The position numbers and the translations under genes were made by a program. A DNA stretch of 64,000 nucleotides from CAVWCQ01 sp963753545 (GTDB lineage Bacteria; Chloroflexota; Anaerolineae; Aggregatilineales; Aggregatilineaceae). Within the stretch, counting starts at the first letter, position 1. Every line of letters begins with the position of its first letter. The DNA lies in NCBI GenBank assembly GCA_963753545.1, contig CAVWCQ010000008.1, positions 2,852,001 to 2,916,000 on the forward strand, written 5' to 3'. Below the pieces are notes generated by a model, which did not search any database, was not told the DNA's origin, and saw only the letters and a program-made list of their open reading frames with translations. Below are positions 1 to 8,356 of the stretch, piece by piece.

Positions 1-1191
1 CTGTTCATCACCAACCTGCAAAAATGACGTACTGGATGGCGGATTTACGAGCAGTAGATCGCCATCCGGGAGTGTGTCAGGGAGCCAGTTGTCGAACACA
101 TAGAGATCGAAATCCTGCTGCTGCGGCAAGCCATCTTCTGGTCGGGCTTCATACAGTTCGACACCGCGTAGGCTGCGAAATATCTGGCGGAGGAAAATAT
201 TATCTTCCGTCACCAGCAGCACGCGCCCCGCGCCCGTCTGGTTGCGAACAGCGTAGGCTACATCATCAACGGGCAGGTAGTCGGGAACAGTGGAGTCGCT
301 GGGCCGGGATAGATGCGCCGTCAGTGTATCGAACGTTTCCGGCAGTTCGACTTCGTAGATGTTCACATAGTTTTGGGCGGGCACGGTGTAACGATAAGCC
401 CAGTACATGCTGCCGTCCAACTCGATATCCATGATGACATCGGCATCCTGATCGCCGTAATTTTGCAGCCGGGCGAAAAGTTGGGGTGGGCTGCCGGGCA
501 GCGAACCAATCGCCAGCGCGGAAATGGCCACATTGTCATTCTGCTTGCCCACTGGAACATACCGCACATCGCCGGGCACAGAGGGCAGGTTCGGCGGCAA
601 ACCACCATCGCTGACAATCACCACTTTGAGTTCATCCACGCCAACCGCGCCCGCCGCCGCCAGTGTCATGGCGGCATTCCAGTCGGCGCTGGCGTCCGTA
701 GCTTCGGCGGAACGGATCGCGTCGCGCAGCACCAGCTTATCGCGGGAGGCAGCAGCCAGCACTTCGGGAACATCGCTCACGCGGATCACCGTCATCGTGT
801 CATCTGCGCCCAGCGTGTCGACCATATCCAGGCCAATATCGCGCGCCGCAGCGAAGCGGTTGGGACCCACGTCAGTTGCTTTCATACTGGCCGATGCATC
901 CAGCAGCAGCACAATGCGCCCTGTCGTAATCGTTTTGATCTTGCTGAAGGGGCGGGCCAACGCCAGCACCAGGGCTAGCAAAACCAGTAGTTGCAGCAGA
1001 AGCAGCCAGCTAAAGTGCAGGCGCTGCCAGGGCGCGTTCGCTTCCTGATCGCGCACCAACTGCCGCCACAAAAACGTGCTGGAAATCGGCGTTTCAGTCC
1101 GGCGCAGCCGCAGCATATAGAGCAGAATAATTGGAATCGTCAGAGCGCTTAGGGCCAGCGCAACCGGAGTAAGAAACGATAGTGTCGACAT
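1..1191 (-). CDS. BatA-like VWA-domain membrane protein (3' end outside window)
   Basis: The reading frame starts at ATG 1191 and stays open to the window edge (397 codons), so the C-terminus is missing. Two hydrophobic segments (about residues 7-27 and 62-80) frame a short basic loop, as in the N-terminal region of BatA/DUF1550-type proteins. A von Willebrand factor A domain follows, with the MIDAS motif DASAS at residues 98-102, a site that normally binds a divalent metal. After the VWA domain comes a beta-rich region, then a GATase-like stretch. The preceding gene ends one base upstream, so co-translation is likely. MoxR, DUF58 and VWA proteins form a known functional set in which the AAA+ ATPase acts on VWA clients; its substrate here is unknown. 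Family call is firm, role is inference. Confidence 0.8.
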   Translation of the reverse strand, partial: MSTLSFLTPVALALSALTIPIILLYMLRLRRTETPISSTFLWRQLVRDQEANAPWQRLHFSWLLLLQLLVLLALVLALARPFSKIKTITTGRIVLLLDASASMKATDVGPNRFAAARDIGLDMVDTLGADDTMTVIRVSDVPEVLAAASRDKLVLRDAIRSAEATDASADWNAAMTLAAAGAVGVDELKVVIVSDGGLPPNLPSVPGDVRYVPVGKQNDNVAISALAIGSLPGSPPQLFARLQNYGDQDADVIMDIELDGSMYWAYRYTVPAQNYVNIYEVELPETFDTLTAHLSRPSDSTVPDYLPVDDVAYAVRNQTGAGRVLLVTEDNIFLRQIFRSLRGVELYEARPEDGLPQQQDFDLYVFDNWLPDTLPDGDLLLVNPPSSTSFLQVGDEQ

Positions 1192-1192
1192 G

Positions 1193-3878
1193 CTACTGCA
1201 CCGTAATCTCTACAGGCAAAAGGAAAAAGTTAGGTCCATTTGCCAGCGAAATGCGTGTATTGGTCTGCGGGTCATAAAACCCGACTTCCAGGTGAGCAGG
1301 CCCCCGGTAATCCGTCCGCACGAATTGCAGGGTATGGGCATCAACCAGATATTCGCCGGAAACCCAACCCGTCGTCGGGCGGCTGTTGTTGGCTGGGATG
1401 CCGTCGTGCTGGGCAATGACCTGCCCATTGTCGTCCAGCAGGTGTGTAAACACCACATAGGATGTCTCCAGCGTACTCGTTACCTGCCAGACCAGTGTCA
1501 GATCCAGCGTCTGATCCGGCGACACGGTCATCTGTTCTACACTGAATCCTTCGAGCACAGCCGCGCCCGCAAATTCCGCCTGCACAGGCACATCAAACGG
1601 CGGTCGTGCGAAGAGATGATCGGTCTTCTGAACGTCATACGTCGCCAGGACGGTTGACTCACCCTGATCTGATTCTACCGTTAGTGTCGCTGGGCCGCTT
1701 GCCTCTGGCGGAATCACAAAGCTGTGGCGGTCCAGGCTGTAGGCTGAGTATGCCTTCACGGGCTGAGTCAATTCCCAGCCATCTCCCCGCAGCAAAATTG
1801 CGCCTTGTCTCCAGGGATGTTCATGGCAGCAGTCGCTAAAAACATGCCACTGTAAGGTTATACGCAGTTCCTGGCCCGGATTCAGTGTACCCTGAACAGC
1901 GTCCGAACCAAGCAGTTCGATATTGTCGTCCAGGGTTATGGGAGTCGGCAGCAGGGAAGCTGCCGTGTTGATCTGCATCGTGGTTCCAACGGGGCGAACC
2001 ACTTCCAGCGGGGAAATCTGACCGCTTGGCACACCGTTCACCAGAGGCGTCAGTCCGTTCGGATTGGAAGGGCTGTAAAGCCGCACCTGGACGGTATAAT
2101 CTTCCGGCGGCGATCCTGCCGGGAAGTGCAGCAGGCTGAACGCATCCCCTTGCTGCCCGGCTTTCCAATCCGACGTCGGGGCTTGATCATCACGCCGGAT
2201 ATCGGTATCGGTCTGAGCGACGGTCCAACCAGGGGGATCAGTGGTCATCAGCCGCCCCGATACGCGCCAATCGTCAGCAGTATTCCGAGCCAGTTTCCAG
2301 GTCGTTTCAACACAAACTGACTGTTGTCCGCCCGACTGTGCTCCCAATAATTGCAGTGGGCCATAATCCTGCCCGGCATTGTTTATTTCGACCAGTTGGA
2401 GAGGGCGTTCAATGAGGTAAGTTTCCGTATGCAGCCCCTGCACAGTCACGGTCTCCCCGGTTCGCTGTCCGGCGGATTCCAGCAAACAGGGGAACATGCC
2501 GCGCATATCAGCGGGAAGCTGGTACCATGTCAGCAGTTCGACGCGCACCGGGCCATTTCGCTCACTGAAAGCCTTGTTGATCCGCTGAATAGCACTCTGG
2601 GCGCTGCTGTGCAGCTTGATCCCCATAATCTCCGCATGAATATCCAGTTTGTCCGCATAATATTCTTCGAGTGCTGGTTCCCATCCATAAGGAACGAGGA
2701 TGATGGAGCCGGGCGGCAGCGCGGCATAATAACGGGCAATAGCTCGAAAATCATCATGAGCGTACTTCGGCCTGTTAAGCAGCCCCGTCAGGCTTGCCGC
2801 CGCTACCCCGCATCCCAGCGCCATGGCGGCTGGGATAGCCAGATGGCGCAGTTCTATCCTCGGCAGACTTTTGATTCCCAGCGCGATCAGCATCAGCGCG
2901 GCGGGGAGGCCAGCAATGAAATAGCGTGGGTGAAAGTCAATATGAGCAACCAGCAGTTCAACCGTTGCCAAAATGGGAAGCAAAATCGCTTGTGACAGCA
3001 CCAGCAGTGCCGGGCGGCTGCGGCCCCATAACAGAATAGCCGCCATACTCAAGAGAGCAACGATGCCAAACAGGGCACTCCCGATGATCAGTGCTGTATC
3101 GTCGCCAATCTGCGCGGGAACCGGGGCAAAATAGCTCTGCCAGATTTTCCAGATCAAATCCAGGTTAAGGTGGGGTGGCGTGTTGAGCGCCGTACCGCTG
3201 CGCGATTGGCTCGACAGCCAGGGCAAATAAGCAACCAGCAGCGCTGCCTGCCCGACGATCCAGATTCCCAGCCACTTCCAGGCGCGGCGATAAAGCCACG
3301 CCAGCCCAACGGCCAGATTCAGCCAGCCAACGACTGGCACGCTCAGGTTGTGCGTATAGAGCAGGATCAGTTCTGTCAGCAGAATAGTGAACCAGATGCG
3401 CCAGGGAAATGAGTTGCGTGGCCTGAGCAGGCGTTCAGTGTGCCACAGCAGGATCAGAGTCAGCAGTGGCACGGCAGTATAGGCCCGAACCTCGCGTGCA
3501 TAGGCCCACAGCAGCGGCGATACGCCAAACAAAACAGCCGTGACGAGCGCCTCTTCCCAGCCTGCCCAGCGGCGAACCAGTTGCAGCCGCCAGCCCAACG
3601 GTGATCAGGTCGATCAGAACCGATCCGTAGCGCAGGGCAAAGGGCGATTCTCCTGCCCCAGCCCACAAAAAATGAACCACACTGTAATAAACGGGGGGTG
3701 TGTTATCGTCCGGCGTATTGATCGGATCGCGGATGGCCCGAATCGACCACGCTTCGTCGTGCCAGATACTTGGCTCGTTTAAATCCCACAGGCGGAGACC
3801 AAACGCACCGATCAGCAGCGCAGCCAGGATGAACAGCCCGGCATGAGTCGGACGAGAAGGCAGTGCCAGAGTCATCAC
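1193..3878 (-). CDS. GT39/ArnT-like polytopic glycosyltransferase, frameshifted near 3590
   Basis: Two overlapping frames together make one protein of about 890 residues: the N-terminal part starts at ATG 3878 and the rest is open to a stop at 1193. The N-terminus has a membrane segment, then WHDEAWS at about residue 40. This is the first-loop acidic motif (D-E) typical of polyprenyl-phosphate-dependent GT-C enzymes of the GT39/PMT/ArnT superfamily. Some ten hydrophobic helices follow, then a soluble region of about 400 residues with beta-sandwich character. The family transfers a sugar from a lipid-phosphate donor on the outer face of the membrane. The start overlaps the stop of the DUF58 gene (ATGA). 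The frame change near 3590 lies within continuous homology and is probably an indel error. Confidence 0.72.
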
Positions 3879-4771
3879 CGAACCACACTTGCCCGCCGCA
3901 GTTCAAACAGGATCAACTGCTCCCAGGGGGTGTTGGTTGTGATCGGCACATAACGAATGCCGCGCCGTGTGCAGTACGCCCCAATCTCGGCCTGCCACGC
4001 CTGCAAGCGCTGGATATACAACTGGCGCATATCCTCGTCCACCGTGACATCCTGGGGAATGCCCGTTTCCACATCGATCAGTTTCAGATCGCCAGCGATC
4101 TCAGGATCGGCCTCGTCTGGCGACAGAATCTGGATCACGCCCACATCATAACCGCGCCCCTGGAGCGCCCTGACGCCATCTTCATAACCATCCGGCGACA
4201 TGAGATCGGTGAGCAGCAGGCACAGGCCGGGGCGTGAAGTACGGTTAGCATAATCGATCAGCGACGCATTCAGATCGACCGTTCCCCGCGTATAAAGCTT
4301 TTCCAGCCAGTCAAACAGGCTCAGGATATGCCCGCGTGCCCTGAACGGCCCCCACCGAACCACATTGTCACTGCGCAGCGCCGTGACGGTCACGCGGTCC
4401 CCTGTGCCCAGGGCGATATTCGCCAGACCAGCTAGCACACGCCGCGCATAAAGAAACTTGTGCAGATCGCGGTTGCCGGATCGGGGCCAGTCCATGCTGG
4501 CTGATGCGTCGATCAGCAGGTGAACGGCTAAATCTTCTTCGTCTTCCAGCAGCTTGATAAACGGACGTTCAAGCCGGGCGTAGATGTTCCAGTCCACCCG
4601 GCGCAGATCATCGCCCCGTACATAGTTGCGGTAGTCGGCAAACTCGATGCTCGTCCCGCGCCGTGAGGAACGCCGCTCGCCCTTGATCGATCCGGCCCGC
4701 ACTTTGCCTGCGACCAGCGTCAGTCGATCCAGCTTGCGCAGCGTCTTTTCGTCAAAAATCCGTTCTGCCAT
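3875..4771 (-). CDS. DUF58 domain protein
   Basis: This 298-residue protein has the DUF58 core. A basic N-terminal part (GERRSSRRGTSIEFADYRNY, residues about 31-50) is followed by RGDDLRRVDWNIYAR and then a VWA-like fold with LLIDASASMD near residue 90. DUF58 proteins are almost always encoded beside MoxR ATPases. They are thought to be part of a chaperone-like or maturation complex, but no reaction is established. There is no signal peptide or membrane helix, so a cytoplasmic location is expected. The gene overlaps the next one by four bases (ATGA) and follows the ABC-2 permease by 13 bases, inside the large co-directional operon. The length is normal for the family. Confidence 0.88.
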   Translation of the reverse strand: MAERIFDEKTLRKLDRLTLVAGKVRAGSIKGERRSSRRGTSIEFADYRNYVRGDDLRRVDWNIYARLERPFIKLLEDEEDLAVHLLIDASASMDWPRSGNRDLHKFLYARRVLAGLANIALGTGDRVTVTALRSDNVVRWGPFRARGHILSLFDWLEKLYTRGTVDLNASLIDYANRTSRPGLCLLLTDLMSPDGYEDGVRALQGRGYDVGVIQILSPDEADPEIAGDLKLIDVETGIPQDVTVDEDMRQLYIQRLQAWQAEIGAYCTRRGIRYVPITTNTPWEQLILFELRRASVVR

Positions 4772-4784
4772 ATAAATCCTGCAA

Positions 4785-5669
4785 TCAGGAAGTGATATCC
4801 TGTTTTCTGAACAGATACGCGGTTAGAGAAACCAGCCCCACCAGCCAGACGGCCACCACGGCAACTGAGAACGACAGGCTGTCGGACAGCACAACGGCAT
4901 GATTGTCGGCATATTCGATAGTCGAATTAAGTGCCTGCCCTTTATTAATCCAGTTCGTGATGTTCTCGAGGTTATACTGCGGTGTAATCCGGTAGAATTC
5001 AATGAGTTTGGGAATATCAAGGAAATAGGCAAGCAGGATAAATATTACGAGAATGATCGTCTCAGCAAAAGCCACCATAAACCCGACAATGATGCCCGCT
5101 AAAATGGACCGGGTTAGCATAGCCGCCAGCGCTGCATAGGATGCGGCAATCACAGTCGATATGAAGGCCAGACCCGCTTTGAAAGCGTAATCTCCCAGAA
5201 AATCAGCGAGCACATCGCCTGTCAGCCGGGGTCCATAACTGACTCCGGCAATCATCGTCAGCAATCCTGTTCCAACTGCCATAATGACCGACATGAGAAG
5301 AAAGGCGACAACAATCAGCAGCCCCAGTGTGAAGAATTTCGTCAAAATCAGCGGGATACGTTTGCTCCGGGGGATAATATTTTTCCAGGTTCCCCACTGG
5401 TATTCGCCAGCAAAAACGACTGCGGTAAATCCGACCAGCAGCATCCGGCCAAACAGATTGGTTGGCACATCCCACACGCTGATCATATCATTTGTCCAGC
5501 GGTGTGGTTCGCCAGCAAATCCTGTACGGGCCGAGGTCGAAAGGGATAGAACCAGGGCAGCCAACAGCATAAACGCGCCAGTCGCAATGGGAAAGATCCA
5601 GATCATGCACCCAGTCACCCAACGATTGCCTGTGATCTTGGTCCACTCGGCATGAATGAGTTCAATCAT
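4785..5669 (-). CDS. ABC-2 type transporter permease
   Basis: The chosen start is ATG 5669 (protein begins MIELIHAEW), because it follows GGGAG and gives a normal length of 294 residues; the longer frame adds 35 unrelated residues. Six hydrophobic segments can be seen, with a long external loop after the first, the usual layout of ABC-2 membrane subunits. The start overlaps the end of the upstream ATPase gene by eight bases, so the two are probably translationally coupled and form one exporter. The substrate cannot be read from sequence. The location beside MoxR, DUF58 and VWA genes suggests a cell-envelope role, which is inference. Confidence 0.82.
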   Translation of the reverse strand: MIELIHAEWTKITGNRWVTGCMIWIFPIATGAFMLLAALVLSLSTSARTGFAGEPHRWTNDMISVWDVPTNLFGRMLLVGFTAVVFAGEYQWGTWKNIIPRSKRIPLILTKFFTLGLLIVVAFLLMSVIMAVGTGLLTMIAGVSYGPRLTGDVLADFLGDYAFKAGLAFISTVIAASYAALAAMLTRSILAGIIVGFMVAFAETIILVIFILLAYFLDIPKLIEFYRITPQYNLENITNWINKGQALNSTIEYADNHAVVLSDSLSFSVAVVAVWLVGLVSLTAYLFRKQDITS

Positions 5670-6585
5670 GGCTGGCTTCTCCCCCAACGGCAGATAGGAA
5701 ATACTCTTCCAGCGACTGCCGCTGGCTGGCGATTTCGTAGACATCGACGCTGTTTTCAACCAGCAGCCGGACAATCTGCGGTGTATCTTCCCGCCCGGCG
5801 TTCAGGGTGAGCACATGTTCGTTCACCGCTACGGTCCAATGCGCGCGCAGAATCTCGGCGGCCCGCTCAAGCGGCGCTGCTTCCACTCGTAGTTGTGATT
5901 TACCCGCCAGCAGGTCGGCTACCGCCCCTTCACGGATGATTTCGCCCCGGTTAATGATGGCAACCCGGTCACAAATCTGCTCGACTTCACCCAACAGGTG
6001 GCTGGACAAAAAAACCGTCTTGCCGTAATGGTCGACAAGGTGGCGCACAAACAGGCGAATCTCGTGCATGCCGCTTGGATCCAGCCCGTTCGTAGGCTCG
6101 TCCAAAATGAGCAGATCGGGATCGCTCAGCAAGGCTGCCGCCAGTCCCAACCGCTGTTTCATGCCCGTCGAATAGCCTTTGACGCGTTGGTTTGCCCGTT
6201 CCAACAGGCCCACCTGCGATAGCAGCGCCATAATCCGGTCTGGATCGTAGTGGTTCGCCGTGCGTGCCAGCACTTCGAGATTGCGCCGTGCGCTTAAAAA
6301 ATTATAGAAGGACGCCCCTTCGACAATCGCCCCAACCCGCCGCAGCACTTCATGCTGGCGCTGGACATGCTGCCCATAGATATAGGCGCTGCCAGATGTG
6401 GGCATCATCAAATCGAGCAGCATGCGGATTGTCGTGGTTTTTCCGGCCCCATTCGGACCCAAAAAGCCATAGACCTGCCCGGCTTGAACACTCAGGGTCA
6501 GATTTTTGACGGCGTGAATCTTCTTGCGACCACGCCCAAAGACCTTGTTTAGATTCTCAACGCGAATAGCATAAGCTTCGCTCAT
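5662..6585 (-). CDS. ABC transporter ATP-binding protein
   Basis: This is a 307-residue ATPase with Walker A GPNGAGKTT (about residue 44), the signature YSTGMKQRLG (about 138), Walker B LLILDEPTNGLD and the switch His in FLSSHLL. The C-terminal 80 residues form the accessory domain seen in CcmA/DrrA-like exporter ATPases. It pairs with the permease at 4785-5669, whose start lies inside its last codons. It begins 22 bases after the MoxR gene. All catalytic motifs are intact, so it should be an active NTPase. The transported substrate is unknown. Confidence 0.9.
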   Translation of the reverse strand: MSEAYAIRVENLNKVFGRGRKKIHAVKNLTLSVQAGQVYGFLGPNGAGKTTTIRMLLDLMMPTSGSAYIYGQHVQRQHEVLRRVGAIVEGASFYNFLSARRNLEVLARTANHYDPDRIMALLSQVGLLERANQRVKGYSTGMKQRLGLAAALLSDPDLLILDEPTNGLDPSGMHEIRLFVRHLVDHYGKTVFLSSHLLGEVEQICDRVAIINRGEIIREGAVADLLAGKSQLRVEAAPLERAAEILRAHWTVAVNEHVLTLNAGREDTPQIVRLLVENSVDVYEIASQRQSLEEYFLSAVGGEASHD

Positions 6586-6606
6586 AATTGCTCACTTTGT
6601 CGGCAG

Positions 6607-7605
6607 TTATTCCCCGCTTGGAACGCGAGCCAGAAGGTCTGCAACGATATCATCCGGCCTGATTCCTTCGGCCTGCCCTTCAAAGTTGAGCAGAACGCGG
6701 TGGCGGAGCGCTGCTCCTGCCACAGCCTGGATGTCTTCAAAAGCGACGTTATAGCGCCGTTCGAGCAGGGCATTCACCTTTGCGCCCAACACAATCGATT
6801 GCCCGCCACGTGGGCTGGACCCATAGCGCACATATTGGCGCACCATATCGGTTGCTGTAGGGCTATCAGGATGCGTCGCAACCACCAGCCGTGCGATATA
6901 TTCCCCCACGTGCGAGGCAATCGGAACCTGGCGGGCTAAATCGCCCATCGCGATAATGCGCGCGCCGTCAGCAGCCGAACTCGCATGTGCGGTGGTAGAC
7001 CCGGTTGTGCGGCTCATGATCTCGACCAGTTCATCAGTCGAGGGGAATAATACATCGATTTTGAATAGGAAGCGGTCTAGCTGCGCTTCTGGCAGGGGAT
7101 AAGTGCCTTCCATTTCGAGCGGATTCTGAGTTGCCAGCACAAAGAAAGGTGGATCGAGCGGGTAGCGGTGGTTAGAAACGGTGACTGTTTTTTCCTGCAT
7201 GGCTTCCAGAAGGGCGGACTGTGTCTTGGGCGTGGCCCGGTTGATCTCGTCCGCCAGCACCAGATTTGCGAACACAGGCCCTGCTTCAAACCGGAAGTAG
7301 CGCCGCCCGTCTTCGCTTTCTTCCATAATGTTCGTTCCAACGATGTCGGCGGGCATCAGGTCCGGTGTGAACTGAATTCGGGCGAACTTGAGGTCAAGGA
7401 CATCGGACAGCGTGCGGATGAGCATCGTTTTGCCCAACCCTGGCACACCTTCCAACAGCGCATGACCGCCGCTGATCACACACATCAACACTTGCCGGAC
7501 AACCATGTCTTGCCCAACGATCACTTGCCCTACTTCGCTGATGATCGCTTCTGCCGTCTGGTGAAAATCATCAACACTGATCAATTCGGTGGTGGCATCA
7601 CTCAT
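6607..7605 (-). CDS. MoxR-family AAA+ ATPase
   Basis: The start is ATG 7605, preceded by GAGAAGGA; the longer frame upstream overlaps the lipoprotein gene and is not homologous. The 332-residue product has Walker A GVPGLGKT, Walker B LVLADEINRA, sensor 1 in ATQNPLEMEGT, and the arginine-finger region QLDRFLFK. The C-terminal lid domain ends in PDDIVADLLARVP. MoxR proteins are cytosolic AAA+ chaperone-like ATPases that act on VWA and DUF58 partners, both encoded downstream in this operon. The helical insert between sensor 1 and sensor 2 shows the MoxR subgroup rather than McrB or dynein relatives. All NTPase residues are present. Confidence 0.93.
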   Translation of the reverse strand: MSDATTELISVDDFHQTAEAIISEVGQVIVGQDMVVRQVLMCVISGGHALLEGVPGLGKTMLIRTLSDVLDLKFARIQFTPDLMPADIVGTNIMEESEDGRRYFRFEAGPVFANLVLADEINRATPKTQSALLEAMQEKTVTVSNHRYPLDPPFFVLATQNPLEMEGTYPLPEAQLDRFLFKIDVLFPSTDELVEIMSRTTGSTTAHASSAADGARIIAMGDLARQVPIASHVGEYIARLVVATHPDSPTATDMVRQYVRYGSSPRGGQSIVLGAKVNALLERRYNVAFEDIQAVAGAALRHRVLLNFEGQAEGIRPDDIVADLLARVPSGE

Positions 7606-7630
7606 ATTGGTATCCTTCTCAGGAAAAGCA

Positions 7631-8323
7631 CTAGACAGGTGACTGTGGGATATTCGGAATAACAGTATTGCCCTGCACGTCAATGGCAGTGATGGTGTTT
7701 ACCCCCAGTGTTCCGGGTTTGACCAACATATAGCCGCCCATGCTCGGACTGACGGGCTGATTTGTGCCATCGCTGTAGATCACAGCCACTGCTGTGACAG
7801 CAGGGTTATCGACCCTGCCAAATACGATGGTGTAAAACGCTCCATCCGTCGTGGCAATAAAGGTGACGCCTGCTAAAGCGGGCGTTCCAGCCTGCTGCGC
7901 GCAGATCAAAGCGCCATTTGTCGGCGTCCACACGTTATTCGTGAAAGACGTGAGTAGAAAACCGGCGCAGGGCAGGCCATCGGCTCCACTGTATGAAAAT
8001 CCTTGCAGTCTGTCCGGTCCTAATGGCGAACTATACCAGACTTGCAGCCCGTTAGGTGTCTGCCCTCGACTCAGAACAAACTGTTCAACAGTCGGATCGG
8101 TTGTCGAAACGGCATTGGTTGGCACGCTGTTATTCACAACGGGCGCTCCACCCGCAGGCGGAGCCGTATAAGGTTGCGATCCCCCAGGAGTGGGTGTGGC
8201 AGATTGTTTGCTGGCTGGTTTGATACATCCGGCAAGCAGAACAGTTCCTAGAAGCAAAAAAACCACCAGAAATTTCCGCGTCCCGAATTTCGGTCCACTC
8301 CATCGCATATTGTTGTTATACAC
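7631..8323 (-). CDS. Putative lipoprotein of unknown function
   Basis: The frame opens with GTG at 8323 (AAGGA eleven bases upstream); an ATG five codons later is the alternative start. After basic residues and a hydrophobic stretch comes a lipobox, LLAGC with Cys at about residue 33, so the protein should be lipid-anchored outside the membrane. A Thr/Pro/Gly-rich linker follows, then a domain of about 150 residues with two Cys, which I do not recognise. It sits 25 bases upstream of moxR within the operon. The lipoprotein call rests on visible features; no function is proposed. Confidence 0.7.
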   Translation of the reverse strand: MYNNNMRWSGPKFGTRKFLVVFLLLGTVLLAGCIKPASKQSATPTPGGSQPYTAPPAGGAPVVNNSVPTNAVSTTDPTVEQFVLSRGQTPNGLQVWYSSPLGPDRLQGFSYSGADGLPCAGFLLTSFTNNVWTPTNGALICAQQAGTPALAGVTFIATTDGAFYTIVFGRVDNPAVTAVAVIYSDGTNQPVSPSMGGYMLVKPGTLGVNTITAIDVQGNTVIPNIPQSPV

Positions 8324-8356
8324 GGGTGCACTGATCCTTGGTCACATGGCAAAAAG

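Noticed and set aside
4785..5774. 329-residue version of the ABC-2 permease
   Set aside because: The extra N-terminus is read out of frame within the ATPase gene; ATG 5669 has a ribosome site and the normal family start.
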